Shown: positions 29,688 to 42,784, counted from the stretch's first letter. The stretch is 64,000 nt of DNA from Cardiocondyla obscurior (GCF_019399895.1 NC_091872.1:3852395-3916394); one strand, 5' to 3'. Made by a program: numbers and translations. Notes: generated from the letters alone by a model not told the origin.

Positions 29688-31748
29688 GTTGTTTGAAAAT
29701 GCAGTCGACCTTTATATTTTTATATCGTAAATATCTGCGTATGTGAAACATTAATCTTTTAAAAAATATATGCAGTTGAAACCTGCGATTTATAAAGTAT
29801 TAGAGAACCGTAGCTTCAATTCTATTGAAACCCGAACGTTTTACAAAACGTATAATAAATTGTATGTGACTGCTTTTACACTGTAACTTCCATTTATAAA
29901 TTTATTTTGTACTACGCAAAATGAAACGGCGCAAAACTCAATGCTTGCGCTTGTAATTCTATGTGTATCGCGCGCGAATGCGTGTTCGAAACTTTATATA
30001 TAATTTACGTTAAATTTCTCGTACAACTTCGGGTTAATTTTATATATCATGATATATAAAAAATAATGCCCGACGTAGGTGTTAAATATCATATTTTATT
30101 AAATTGACACATTCGAATATTACACAATCCGTGCATAATAATCCGCTTTAAGCGTCCGCGTTCTCTTTGCTATGGTGGGTTGAAAACAACTATAAACAAT
30201 GGCGAACTAAGTACGGGCGTTGGCAGCACTCGTTCCACGTCGATCATATTTAACTACGTCGACCCTCGTCACTGTTGCAACAAATTCTGGCTGTTGTTGA
30301 CCGGTGGTCTGTCGGACTGAAGGATCGGTACCGAATGTGTTCCGAGACACGTCAAACCGTTTGATATGGCTAATTACCTACTATTTGCAAAATACACGAG
30401 CCAAAAATATCCTAAGCCGTTAAAATTTTTTGTTTCAAACTGCTAACTTATTTGGTTTAAACAAGCGCATCGTTTATTTTAAGTTTTTAAAGGACTAGTT
30501 ACGAGACTTTTGAAAAAAAAAGATCTGACCAAAAAATATGCAACAAATGACAAGGTGTATATTTTAAAAGCGAGTTTGATAATAAGATTGTTCATCAAAT
30601 AGGAGATAAATTCTGATCGGCACGCCAACGCCGCCAATCAACGATACTGTCGATCAATCATCGAGTTTCGGTAGTCATTAATTAAAAGCGGAATTCGCAC
30701 GAATGAACCGGCAATGAACACTTGACCGGTCGAGCAGCCTCGCGGAACATCATCCCGATCGGTTTGAAGTGATTCTCTACCCCCTCTCCCTCCGTCCTTC
30801 CCTTTCCGCCGGCGAGCGAAGGGTCGTTCGAGGGCGGTTAGAAGGGTATCCGGAGATAGGGGTTGAAATTCACGTAGTATCACGAGGCACCCCCATGACG
30901 GCCCCCTTTCGGGGTAGAGCGGTCCGAAAACGTGGCGTCCGTCAGTCCTGCAATTTCGACGGCGGCTCACGGCCCTGTAATTTGATCAATTAACGCCGGC
31001 CCTACTATACAGAGTAGCAGCGGCCAGGCTATGGAAGGATGATTGTATCGTCAACGTGAAATACCTGGCCGCTGGAAAATGACGCGGTTCTATTAACCCG
31101 AACGATATCTCCGACGTCTTTGGCGGCGGCACTTCCACCGCGGTCGGTGAAAAAATTGTTATTTAAGAGAGTCAAACGGGGAATCTCATTGTGTACCTCG
31201 TTAGGCAGACACGAAGGTGGCGGTGGATTGCAAGGGGACGTAAACGCGACGCGAAAGCGGGTGCGTCGAATCCGATTTGAGGGTTGCACGTTGCGCGCGT
31301 AGTAATTACTTAAGCGCGTTGCAGTGTAGGAAATCGGTCCGCCATGTATACGTGAAAATTGCATTTCGCAGTACGTCACGCGAAAATTCTTTACGTCGGG
31401 ATATGTCAATTTTGGGAGTGACGCGGGTATTGTACTTAAAAGTGTACATACGCGCTTGACTAATGGATCGACCGATTCATAAAACTTGGAAGTCACGCAG
31501 ATTTGCATTCGTCAAATAAATAATAAAAAGTTACTACTTGTAAGTTTCGAAATTAATGTTTAATTTTCGCTGAATATTCACTTTTCTATTATTATTAATT
31601 AAATTTTCTATATTTAGTGAACGTTGACTTCACTGATTAATATGGCAATGTTGTGCTCTCGCGACATAATTCTACGCGGGTGCTTTAATTAAGCTATTAA
31701 TAAATCAAAGCTTCATCGTGTTGTTTCATGAAAAATAATGGACAAGGC

Positions 31749-31840
31749 GTTGTTAGTATAGTACTGTAAGTGCTGGCGTCAAAGACAAGGAATCCCGGTT
31801 TAAGACCGACTATCTCCTCTATTTTTTCCGTTGTTCTACA
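31749..31840 (+). mobile_element. tRNA-like SINE copy
   Basis: The element begins TTAGTATAGTACTGTAAGT, which resembles the D-arm of insect tRNA-Asp. It has GTC where the anticodon would be, a B-box-like CGGTTTAAGACC, and then the family tail CGACTATCTCCTCTATTTTTT. tRNA-Asp ancestry is inference; family membership with 27086-27173 is seen directly. Confidence 0.5.
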
Positions 31841-34800
31841 AATGATTAATAAAATAATCAATGCACGATATTGTGGTATAGTAAGTGTAAATATTTGGAT
31901 TGTCAACCGCATTACAAGGGTTAATGGCAAACATTTTCTCAAACAACTTGGAATATTTTCTATCATAAATACCGAATGTAAATTTGTCGAAACGACCAAA
32001 CGCGAGTTGTTAAAGCTTACTCAAACATAAAGTATTGTATCTCCGCTATTGAATAAAATTTCAATGCTGCGAAACGGTAAAATTTTTTGTTGATTCAACG
32101 AGCGAATTGTTCCGCAGTTGACACTTACACACGCAAGCCAATTCCCATCACCTTTTTCGAAAATGCCAACAATCAATGGGCTTGTCAAGTAACGGCTTAC
32201 AATTTTTTTTTTTTCTATTTTAACTGATATAATTATTCGTCAGGATTGCAATTCTTTCATTTCTCAAATAAAATTCAAATACGTAAGCAATTATATATGT
32301 TAAAAGCGCCTAGATTATTCAAAGTACTTGCGTATTCTATTAACGAGAGTTACAATCTATTCGAAACGAATTTGTATGAGAAGCATGAGAAGAGAAAGGC
32401 TAATTGCTTGATCGACAGCGACGTCGCTCGGACCAGAGGAGGAAAATTTCTCCCTCGATCCTTCAACGTCGTCGTCAACGTCACGTCAACAACATTCCAT
32501 TACGAGGCCTGCGACGGCGACAATGTTGGTGTTCCCCTCGATCGATCTTCTTCCTAAAACGGTGCACTTTTAGTGTCGCGCCGGGCTGACGGGTAAATAT
32601 GGATACCGTCAAAAATTCGAGCGAAGTGCTCGAACGTAAGACGCGACGCGGACGTGGCACAATCGAATAATCCGCGGATTTTTTACGGCCCTTGGGCAGG
32701 AGTTCAAACCGGGAAAAGTCCATCTCGCGACTATTACGTACTAATATCGTACTTTACACGCGTAACAGAACACTTTCCACGACGAGGCGTCTGTAAACGC
32801 GGCGCGCAGGCAGCTTGGGGAGGAATAAAAGTCGTACAAACATTGAAAACTCCAAAGAGCATTTTCGGCAAATAGGTGCGGGTGGGCAAGGGGGTTTCAC
32901 GAGTACGATATCGCGTTGCAATTTATGTTCGAGAGCGCGAAAAATTGCGAGATCATATAACTGTTTGGAGTCGGCGCGAGAAGCAATGTTTACGGGAATA
33001 ACTTCCAATATAAACGAATCTTAAATTTTACAGCTACAGCTCAATGCGAAACGACATCCCTTGTTTATTTTTTTCTAACTTGAGATCCGATTGTCCAGAA
33101 AAATTCAAGATAGAACTGCAAATTCATTTAGCCTCCCTCTGATACGATTGTCATCACTGTTTATATTTTATAAAAATATTCCAACCCCCTCAATTGCTGC
33201 AAAATACTTTTCATTTTACGGGATATCGTTGAAATTCAGCCACCGGGCCGGCCTACCTATTTTTCCACGTTTTTCATTATTCTGATCATTTTTACTTCTT
33301 TCTCGACATACAGCGGGCAATTTCATCGAACAATTTAACGATACCTTAATTTAGTATTCATTCTAGCGCGCTCCATCAAACTTCACATCTTCCCCGAGCG
33401 AAACACTTTGCGCCATCATGGCCACGTCTTCGCCCCGTCTTCGCTCTCGATCGTGATTTCGCGGGGGAATATTTGCAATTTAGATAAAGCCGCGTATATA
33501 GCGACGGGAACGACGCGGCATCCGGTGCATCCTCCGGTGTTCGGATGTGGACGAGGCGCGAAGGGGCACCGAGAGACAAATGTTTCGAGGGGAGAGGGTG
33601 GCCGGTCGTCGCTTGCTTGCTAGCGTCGCGATGTTAAATAATCGCGTCGCCGGCACGTTTTCGCGTAACGAGGACGTTTATCAGGATCCAGCAACCGGGA
33701 ACTGATTTACAAATAGGCCCCGAGAGAGGCAGCCTCTCCGTTCTCCTCTTCGTATCCTTCCGTCTCTCCCACAAGCACCCCTCTCCTGTTCACTCACCCA
33801 CTTACTCTACAAACTTCCTCACATCCCTTTCCCCTCCGCCATCTCACCCTTTTCTTTGTGCTATTTTCCACTCAACCTTCCTTTCGTAGCAAAGACGAAT
33901 CAGCCCGAGTTTTCGATGCATCGTCGGAAAATATTTTTCGTTCAACCTTAGCTACTTAGATCAAACAAGAACGGAAAATTTCCTACTAATAATTCACGTA
34001 CGATTCACATTATATCAAATAAAATTAATATTTCAGAACGCGATACGTATTGCAATATTGTTGTTTAAAATTTTATTTTTTTTTTTATTTTTTTTTTAGC
34101 ATAAATTAAATTATTAATCCTTATTTAGAATTTATCTATTTAAAAAAATGTTACAGAAAAAAATTCTAAAATATCTGACAAAATGTTTGATAATTACATA
34201 AGTATATTTTGGAAAAAAATAATTATACTTAAGGTACCGTATTTCAAATGTCATTTTATTATGATATAAGTGGTACGATCTCCGCTGCCGGTGCTGTTTC
34301 AAACGTCTAGCAAAAAAGATATAAAAGCAATTTCTTCGAAATAAGACTCGGAGCAAAGGTACATTAGACTCTTCCATCAAGAAATGGAGCAGCATGAGCT
34401 CGTTTTGCGGACAAGTAGAATAGCATTAATTCGTAAGAGTTTATATTCCTATCGTATTTTCGAAGAGAGACGAACGATAAAGTGGATGCGGTTCTTTCGG
34501 GACCTAGGGGTTAACCTAAGATGGCTCTCCCTCCTCCGGTCTGTCCCTTCGTCAACGCGGCCCTTCCCAGCTTTTCCTCTCCAGGGAAATCATTTTCATT
34601 TAAGATTGTACACTACGACACCGTCCACGACCAACTCCGAGACAAATACTCTCCACCTGGAATAAATTATTTCTTACACTCGTTCTTCGACATGCGAATA
34701 ATACCTTTTTCCTCCCCATTTGCAAGATGGTTCTCGGGGTAATAACAACAGCGGCAAAAATAAGCGTGGTAACTGTCCATTCGAACGACCGCTTTCAACC

Positions 34801-36689
34801 GTCGTCGAATGTGACTGTTGTTCAATAGCAAAACGCCGAACGAGATTTTTTTTTCTTTTTTTTTCTTCCTCCATAACGCGCGTTTCTTTTCAAGCGATGC
34901 ACAATTGCACAATTGAAGATTGCAAGCAAATATGCGGTTACGAACAATGCACATTTATTTATACGTGTGCGATGTGTCAAGCAACCGTAATATTTCAATT
35001 GTATCCCAGGACACGTGGACAACAGTGGCAAAAATCAAATAAATTAGTAGAAACATTATCAAAGTTGCTCAATCTTCGAACAAGCAGTTTATCCGACGCA
35101 AACGTTGCAGTTCTCTTCTGCCTATTGTGCATCGTATCCAAATGTATCACAAAAAAAAAAAAAAAATGTAACAGTGTTCTCGTGAACGAAAATTCGGTTC
35201 GACACAATCGGACGGCGTTTCGTTTTAACGAAGTCATGCCGCATAGAACGAAGCGAGGCGGCGCGGTTTTGTACGAAGGATCAAAAAACACACCTGTCAC
35301 GGTGTGAAATCAAAAAAAAAAAAAAAAAAAACTGACACGATGATCTAAAATAACAGAAAACGGTAAGCCTGCGTGACTGAATGCCACAGATTGCCAACAA
35401 ATCCCTGCAAAACTGTGGCATGCAAAACTTACATTTTAGCCATTGACCACGGAACGTACGATACTTTTAAACGCATTTTCTTTTTACATTCAACAGTCTT
35501 TTTTACCTTTAAAAAAAATAATAAAAAATAAAAATAAAATAAAAATAAATAAGACAACGTAACTACCGAAACGATCAATATTTCCGCATAATAATTTGCT
35601 TGTCCCCGAACATTCAACGATTTCCCGACGTACAGTTCCGACAAATCGGTGCGGTTGAGCCTCCGGGAGTGCTGGGACGATCATAAAGCTCCTTGCCACG
35701 GGGTGAATCGAAGCGCGGCGTCCGCGATGTAAATCTATGCATAGCTTTTGTTTCCCCATCGCGTCGCGCGTTGTCCCGTTCGCAAGTTTTCTTATTGAAA
35801 TATACCGAAATACGGCAAAGATCTTCGGCGAAAAAGATCGTGCGCTTAGCCGTTTTCCTTTCCTTTTCCGTACAATTTAGAAAATCTAAAAATTTATTAA
35901 TTAATAAGTCCGTTTGTGGAAGGGAGGAAGAAAAAAAAGGTGTGACGTATAAAAGAATTAATATTGCAATTTTACGGATTTAGCCAATTTATACGAGCGA
36001 TATAATTCGATAAAAGCTTATCGAACGCGCGAACTATGAGGCACAAGTTTTCTCTGAATACGATAAAATAACAGATATCATAGTGCCTTTTTGAAGCGTG
36101 AACGAATTACGGGGTAAATCGTCGAGTGCTTTCCAATTGCCACGCTGCTGACTGCAGCCTGACCGCCGTTTAGCGGACGGCACGGCGTAAGCATTTAGCG
36201 CGTAAAAATACGGGCCACTTTTGACATCATAATGAGATTGAGCGTCATTACAAGCGCATAAACACGTTCGTTCAAAAGGGGATAAAACGCGGCTTAATTA
36301 TATGCAATTAAACCGGATGGCACGAATAGATAACAGAGTCCCAATGAAAACGATTTAACGTACCCGCTAATGGATTAAAGTCCAATTTTCTTCTGATACA
36401 AACGACCCGACAATTACTGACGGGAGTATCATTGACAAATGCATGAACAATACAGCCATCAACATTGAAAAATAAATGCCGAGGCTTTAAAGCCATTAAT
36501 ATCACAAAGAAATAATTGGAGATTATATCGAGCTTATTCAAATATAATAATAATTAAAAAGCTAATAATCCGATAAAAACATAATATAATAAATTAGAAT
36601 TTCATAATGCGCTCTTTGTAATATTGATAATGTATTGTTGGATCATCGCAATTTAATAATACGTTTCCATATTCATATAAAATGCAGCG

Positions 36690-36947
36690 TTATCCGTTAT
36701 TTTTATATTCGCCAACACGCAATATCTGTCCACGAAATAAATAGAATGTCTCGGGGAATCCTAAATATCCAATAGAGTTATAAAATGTCCCATTGCGCAG
36801 AACTTCTTTTACAAGACTCCTTTGCAACGATCCCGTTGTAAAAGCTCCGACCACCATTTGAAATTGCGTGTGCAGTTTCTGAAGACTCGACTGAAGAAAC
36901 ACCGAGGCGGAGTCGTTAAACTTATCGTCGCTGTTAATGAGTAGGGA
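36690..36947 (-). CDS. Candidate terminal exon, 85 residues, unknown product
   Basis: After an acceptor-like CTGTCTCTTTACAAG the frame is open for 85 codons to TAA at 36690-36692. The peptide is of mixed, non-repetitive composition, with stretches such as SLLINSDDKFNDSASVFLQ, LQRSLVKEVLRNGTFYNSI and GYLGFPETFYLFRGQILRVG. It has none of the Lys, Phe or Arg runs that mark chance ORFs in this window. No upstream exon was identified on the minus strand, and no AATAAA follows closely. I do not recognise the family; a chance ORF remains possible. Confidence 0.3.
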   Translation of the reverse strand, partial: SLLINSDDKFNDSASVFLQSSLQKLHTQFQMVVGAFTTGSLQRSLVKEVLRNGTFYNSIGYLGFPETFYLFRGQILRVGEYKNNG

Positions 36948-38433
36948 CTTGTAAAGAGACAGCCAACAGCATTTATCTCTCGTCGCGGCTCTTTGTGACG
37001 CGGACTGCAATCAACGGTGTAAAGGAGTTCGGTCTACAAACCCCCTTACACGACTAACTTCGTTGCATCGAGACTTTCTTCCTTTATCTCTCACGCGCAA
37101 GAAATCCCGAAAGACATTCGGCATTCCGCACTTAAGAAACTTACATTTTCTTCTATACGAGCCACGTATTCTCTTTTGTTCTTTCATGCATTTCGTTCAT
37201 TGCTTCAGTCACGTCACGTCTTTAATCATCGAGCGTATACGAGGGGGAGGGGGGGGAGGGCAGTCGAAGAAAATAAACTTTGTTTCCTTGAGTAAAATCT
37301 TCGAGAGTACGGCTAAATCATCCGATAGGCGACTATTGCACGACCACGTTTTTAATTGCCGAGGCTGACTTATAAATTAATAAAATTCACCTGACAATAT
37401 TCATATACGAAGTATCTCTAATTTAATAATGTTGAAAATGTGTACGGTGTGCAATAATAAAAAAGTGAATGAATGATTAAAATTATTCAATAATATCGAA
37501 AGGTTATGAGCGCAAAGTTCAAACTTTTATTCTAAAATTAAATTTATCAACTCTATAAATGTGACCAATTCGGAGCTCCATGAGAGCTTGGGTATACTCC
37601 GACAATAGCACGATATTCGTATACATATACTAAATATAATTCTCGAGAGCTATTTTTTATAAACATTCTAAACCACCATCCTGGAAATTGATTTGGAGCA
37701 GCGCCCACACGCCGCGAGTAGCCTCGACAACTAATTAAATTAATTTTGCATCGCAACGCCGATAAACTTGATCAGTGTGCTTCGTGACCGTGACGTTTTG
37801 TTAATAATCGAAAAATACGTAAATGGTGTCAATAATTTCACACCGATATCACGTAATACGATACAATTAATGAAGTCGAACTAATGGCTAATTAAAACGC
37901 GATGGACCATCCAAAAATATACAATCGAAATTTAGTATTGGGCATTTCGTACGCATGAATCTCACTAAATAAACGTATTATTAATAAATGGTCAATATAT
38001 GGTGGCTTCCCTACTTGAATCATTCGATCCGGTGGTTCGCTTATTACTCTTCCAATTTAAAAACGAACAAATTATATTTTAAAATCGGTAAAAAAGATAA
38101 AACAAAATACGATGCAGATATCAAACTTGACACATAAAAACTGCGCGCTCAGTTCGCATTAAAATACATATATGCACACCTGCTTTTATATTAACTATAA
38201 TATGCGACCAATTCTCTTACACTAACAATAAAAAAAAATTTTTTAATTATGTTATTGCATTAAAAAATTTATTACGATATATTTCTTATTATTAATAAAA
38301 TTACTTTTATCTTTTTTTGTAAATACGTCATGTACTATTATAAATAACGAGTTAGAAAAGCTATTAAATATCTAAACGTTTTTCGTCGCGTGCTAGTGTA
38401 CTGCGCGTTCTGACCTACCTAACACGTGCTCGA
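36948..38433. other. AT-rich, no gene seen
   Basis: Very AT-rich DNA with short unsupported ORFs, leading to the GC island at 38390-38640 that holds the candidate start exon. Confidence 0.6.
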
Positions 38434-38471
38434 ATGCAGAATCCGCTGGGCCTGCTGACCGCCGTGGTAGT
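38434..38471 (+). CDS. Candidate first coding exon with signal peptide
   Basis: ATG at 38434 opens MQNPLGLLTAVV and runs into the strong donor GTAGT|GTAAGTACG (phase 2). Codons are GC-ending (CTG, GGC, CTG, ACC, GCC, GTG), unlike the surrounding AT-rich DNA. The peptide has the polar start and hydrophobic run of a signal sequence. Without splicing it would stop two codons later, which supports the splice reading. A TATAAATA lies at 38339-38346. The next exon is not certain; 44642-44698 can continue the frame as a plausible end of a signal peptide (AATYGSPTEKDRFCAPWK). If so, the intron contains the minus-strand tail-anchored gene. The product is not recognised. Confidence 0.4.
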
Positions 38472-39668
38472 GTAAGTACGTGCGTATGTTGACATCTGAT
38501 CAGCAGGCCTCGTGCTCCAAGTTCGCAAGGTGGAGGACGCGCGGACGGCGGGCGGCAGGAACCAGTTTGCCCGGCGAATTCGGCAGTCGAGCGAGCGTTG
38601 CGTAAAGTTAACACACAACAGTAAACAGTAGTACGCGGCGAAAAACATTTAAATATCTAGCTTTTCTAGCTCGTTATTTAGCCAGTAATAATCGTTTAGC
38701 ACCTGAACGTTTTGAGAGTTATTATTTCTGATTTAATGCTTCAAAAAAAAAAAATATAAACTCATGGATATTATATTTCTTATGTAATTATTAATTAAAA
38801 ATATTATTTTACGCATATATTTTTATAAACTTATCATATAAAAAAAAAAAAAATAAAAAAAACTAATTAATTTCAAAGCAGTTAATTATAAATTTATATA
38901 TGAAAAAACTTATGTCAGTTTTGTATGTAACGGTTAAATTTTTAATGCTAATTATGTGTTACGTGATATCGAATTAATTGCCTAAATGTACTATTAAAAA
39001 ATTTTACACTATACCGAAGCTTTTTATGAACGCAAGTTTGACGTAGCGAGCCAAACGTTGCGCAATCCGCCGCAAAACCTAATAACAATGTCGATACGTT
39101 GCTGGCAAGTACTTTCCGCTATTACGACGTTTTTTAACCACCGAGATGTGGGCGAAAAACCTTTTTGTTTCTTTCATGAACGAGAGCATCGACGTGGCGA
39201 AGTATAAAAGAGCGAAGTAACGGAAGAAGCCGTCGTGAAAGTCAAAGAAAGACAAACCACTCGGTCGTGACGAGTCGTAAGTTTCCGCAGCCGGCGGTAC
39301 CAGGCTCCGGAACGAAACTAATCGAAGAGCATGACGCAGAAGCCTCTTATCCGTAGAGGGTCGCCGCTATTGACTTAGCAAAGTTTGGATTGCCGTGCGG
39401 ATAAGACGCGCGGCAGAGTCAGCAGACGAACCGCGGAAGCTTCTGCGAGCTTCATCCTCGTCCTCGTCTTCACGCGTACTCGGTACCGAAACTTCCTCCC
39501 GTGCAAGTCGCGTCTCTAAGTGGGTCCGTAGCGAATCACAACGACGGTCGGACATGTACCCGTACTAAACTGACATTAATACCTGTTCCGCCGAGGCTCA
39601 CGAAAATGCCAAATTCAACGAATACAAAGCCTTCGTTTTCGAACGAGTAAATATCTTTATAGATTTTT

Positions 39669-39673
<5 letters not shown>

Positions 39674-39719
<46 letters not shown>
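39674..39719. repeat. (TA)23 microsatellite
   Basis: An uninterrupted TA dinucleotide run follows an 11-bp T run. Confidence 0.95.
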
Positions 39720-39725
<6 letters not shown>

Positions 39726-39958
39726 ACATTATACAATGCGCGCGCTCCGCTTAATTAAATTAATATAATTAAATTTTATTTTAAAATACTTTTAAAGAAT
39801 TAAAAATATATGTCTCACCGCATATGACGAGACGATTTTGTAAAAGATACACATATTTCATTTTTATTCATATTTTCATACAATATCGCGTCACGCGTTT
39901 TATTATATTTTTATCTCGTATAAAAACATATGAAAATATCAAATAAAATAAAAAAAAA

Positions 39959-39976
39959 TATATATATATATATATA
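39959..39976. repeat. (TA)9 microsatellite
   Basis: An uninterrupted TA run follows an A-rich stretch. Confidence 0.9.
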
Positions 39977-41010
39977 AACGCACTTTTTGAAGTTCGTGGA
40001 AATTCGACGGTAGCAGATTAATCATCTGCGTTGTTTTATTCGAGAGGAGACTTTCTCGCGGATGTCAAGGAAAGCCAAGTCAAAGGCGGAATCGAAGAAT
40101 ACGTTTATACCATTCGCGAAAGACAACGCGCCGCTCGTTGTCTCGTTAAGTCGACAGAGATCGAGCGTTCGTTCCTTTGGTCTGCGAGAAGGAGCATCGC
40201 CCCTTTTCAATATGTCAACCCTATTCAACCTCCAGAGACTCTGGAATCTTTTCTCCAAGCAAGGTGGGCTTCGCAGAGAACATCTTTTGCATAAAAGAAT
40301 ATGGCCGTCTTTGATAAAGAGAAAAGCACAAGATTCCCAAAAGTAACGACGCCGCGATATATGTATAATGTGACGTTTTGTTATAGCCGCGAAATATGGT
40401 CGTTACTTATACTTCGCTCGCGTCGTCCGATGTCTTTAACGCTCGCACCGAGACACACACGAGGCTACCGTAGAACATGGAATTTTGTTACACCACGATC
40501 TTGTATTATAAAGGGCTGTAAACGTTCCAACACCTTCGCGTTCCTCATCTTCCTCTTTCTCTTTCTCACCACTGCGTTACTTCACATGGTGTAACGTCGC
40601 CTGTGAATAGACGTTATAGGTTCTTTTATGCGGAACGGAGGAAAATAAAGAAACTACATATGACGCGCGTGTGGAAAGGTGATTCTTGTCGTTTTACTGG
40701 TTCATGGGTGGCAGCGATTTATTTTATAGCAAACTTTTACATAACGGCTATATAACGATTGATGACAAAAAACACTTCCACGGTGTGTAAGTCGTGATTG
40801 ACACGTATTATATGTATAAAAAAATATTAAAGAATACTAATCTTTTACCATTAAAGAATTTAAAAATGTCGCAAAAGGATATTTTAAAAGGGCAGATTAA
40901 AAAAAAATTATGATATTTAACTTTGGCTAGTGTTAATAACAATAACAAACTAATTAATTAGTTTAATAACTTAGTTATTAATATAATATTTCAATGTAAA
41001 TTAAGTTTTA

Positions 41011-41016
41011 TTTATT
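41011..41016 (-). terminator. Polyadenylation signal AATAAA
   Basis: AATAAA begins directly after the TAA stop of the tail-anchored gene and is followed by a second, overlapping AATAAA. The 3' UTR would therefore be very short. Position and sequence fit a genuine poly(A) signal. Confidence 0.6.
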
Positions 41017-42493
41017 TTATAGAAATCTATATATTAACCAAAAAATACATAATACTATAAATATCACTGTACTTATTATCCACATAATGCGTAAATATCC
41101 GGAACATTCTACAACAATGAAGACTTAGTATAACAATAAACTAAAATAATTAAATTGTGCAATATCACTTTTTTCTCCTAATTTTTCTAATAACTATAAT
41201 ACTCTTTATTTTTTGTTTATTGCATTATTTAAACTAAAGCGAAATTAATGTTTGTGACATTTGTTAACTTACTTTGATTTTGTTCATGTGCTGTTATTAT
41301 TGTCGTTGTGTTATAAGGTATGCTAGTTGGTTGATTTTGTTGTTCAAATTCATATTGCGGATAAACGGACATATTATTTTGACAATAATTAGACGGATGT
41401 GCACATCTTTCACATCTTTCGTCGACTGTAGATATTTCTACATTATTTCTTGATCGTTCCATTACCTCCGCATATGAAGGTGGCGCGACATCGTTTATTG
41501 TATAAATCATTGATTTATTCTGGACGTTCATTGAATTATTGTCCCGAGATACTACAAGAATTATTGCAAAATTCAGGAAAAGAGTTAGGTAAAAAAAAAA
41601 TATATATATATATACATATATATATTTTTTTTTTAAAGGAAAAAAGAAATTGTTTGAAGCGTAATAAATTAATAAGCACAATCAGCACATAAAAAAAATG
41701 TATAACTGATAAAGATAAAAAAAATAGTATAAAGATTTTAATTTAAAATATCGATGTGTAAGTATGATAGCGGATTTTATATCATTTTTATTTTATCAAG
41801 TTTTTTTAGCGTAATCTGAATCATTTTAATAAACATTTTATAGTAAATAATTTATTAGAGATAACTAAGATATTTTATGTCCTTGTAATAAAAAAAAAAT
41901 ATATATAGAAAATATTCCATGTGTTAATATAATATGTATATTTTAATTAGTTCAAATTTTTGGAACATGTTTCGTAGAAGAGCGTGATATTATATCGTAT
42001 TTATGCGGTGCTCTTATCTTTTTAGATTTTGCGATAAATAGATTTTAGTTAATACTTTTATCTCTTCCAGTTTATCATTTGCTCCGGAAGCAATTCTTGT
42101 AATGAATATACGTGATTAATCTCTGAAACGCGACACAAATATAATATTACTGGCATAAAAAAACATTTTCAGTATGTTACATCAACGACTGACAATATAT
42201 AAAAATAAAACTGTGATTAATATCAATTATTTACATTTTTACTATAAGTTTAAACTAAATCAAAAGTAACACTTTCTCAAATAATCTGTCAATTTTTTTT
42301 TTCAAAATAAATCCTGTTTTTAATAAAAAAAAAATATAAAATAGTCAAATAATCCTCAATTATTTTTTTTTATATTAATTAATTTCTAGATAAGTCATAT
42401 ATTATTATTTTATACATATACTATGTTATCGTAAGAAATAATGAATGATTGTAATTGTAAAAACAAGGAAAGTTTTACGATCATACCTGACAT
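41017..42493 (-). CDS. Small tail-anchored PY-motif membrane protein, complete three-exon gene
   Basis: Coding parts are 42493-42487 (ATG TCA G), 41551-41273 and 41108-41017, together 378 nt, or 125 residues plus TAA. The donors are TCAG|GTATGA and CAAA|GTAAGT. The acceptors are CTTGTAG, preceded by a CTAAC branch-like site, and GTTGTAG, preceded by TACTAAG. Both introns (935 and 164 bp) are phase 1, so the reading frame closes exactly. The protein has a polar N-terminus, a PPSY motif at about residues 26-29 (DVAPPSYAEVM), a Cys cluster at 49, 52 and 59, an Asn/Gln/Thr-rich stretch, and one hydrophobic helix at about 103-122 ending three residues before the C-terminus. There is no signal peptide. 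PPxY motifs are known to bind WW domains such as those of Nedd4-type ubiquitin ligases. From this I infer a tail-anchored adaptor whose N-terminus faces the cytosol. It is not a LITAF protein, because the second Cys pair is missing. I do not recognise a named family. Confidence 0.8.
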
Positions 42494-42518
42494 ATTATCG
42501 GTTTCTTTGTTACGACAA

Positions 42519-42604
42519 TGACGTCAATGATGCTTTTTAATATGCAAACTGTGGCCTGCAGTCTGATATAGATATGTCGTATTACGTATTGCAACGATTA
42601 TATA
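42519..42604 (-). promoter_or_regulatory. Putative promoter of the tail-anchored PY-protein gene
   Basis: Reading toward the gene on the minus strand there is a TATATAA box at 42604-42598, an initiator-like TCAGAC with its A at 42564, and a perfect CRE palindrome TGACGTCA at 42519-42526. The start codon follows at 42493. TATA to initiator is about 40 bp, slightly longer than the usual 30, so the exact start site is uncertain. A CRE between the start site and the ATG would suggest CREB/ATF-type control, but this is inference from the motif only. Confidence 0.35.
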
Positions 42605-42784
42605 AACGTTTAAACGGTTGAATTGTAGTTTTTCAACTGGCGTGAGATTTGAAAACGTCTGAATAAAAGTCAAGTGCTCGATGTCAGTATTATACAAAGC
42701 GATTACATATCAATGTTCTAAAGATAACCTGTGCTTATTATCAGCCACAATTAAACTTTTGCGCAATATTAGTATATTGGGTGC

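Larger units (their letters stand above)
27174..36689. other. Mostly non-coding
   Basis: This contains the 28015-28130 candidate exon and a SINE, but otherwise no supported gene. A 195-codon plus-strand ORF at 34720-35307 is Cys-rich in its middle, but the minus strand is open across most of it too. A POU octamer lies at 31501. Confidence 0.5.
38472..41010. other. No clear gene; ORF-rich patch at 40020-40350
   Basis: Two plus-strand frames (40031-40294, 40062-40346) and one minus frame are open over the same 300 bp and cannot be told apart. The rest is AT-rich with the TA microsatellites. This stretch would be intron if the 38434 start exon is real. Confidence 0.5.

Noticed and set aside
34720..35307. 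195-codon plus-strand ORF with a Cys-rich middle (CTIEDCKQICGYEQC)
   Set aside because: The opposite strand is also open over most of it, it contains poly-Phe and poly-Lys runs from homopolymers, and no known Cys framework is matched.
40031..40346. Overlapping ORFs of 87 and 94 codons
   Set aside because: Three frames on two strands are open over the same 300 bp, with no splice signals to choose between them.
42071..42117. Possible exon in intron 1 of the tail-anchored gene, on either strand
   Set aside because: CTCTTCCAG (plus) and GCGTTTCAG (minus) both give short frames that stop within about 20 codons. Neither connects in phase with the established gene, whose own splicing needs nothing here.
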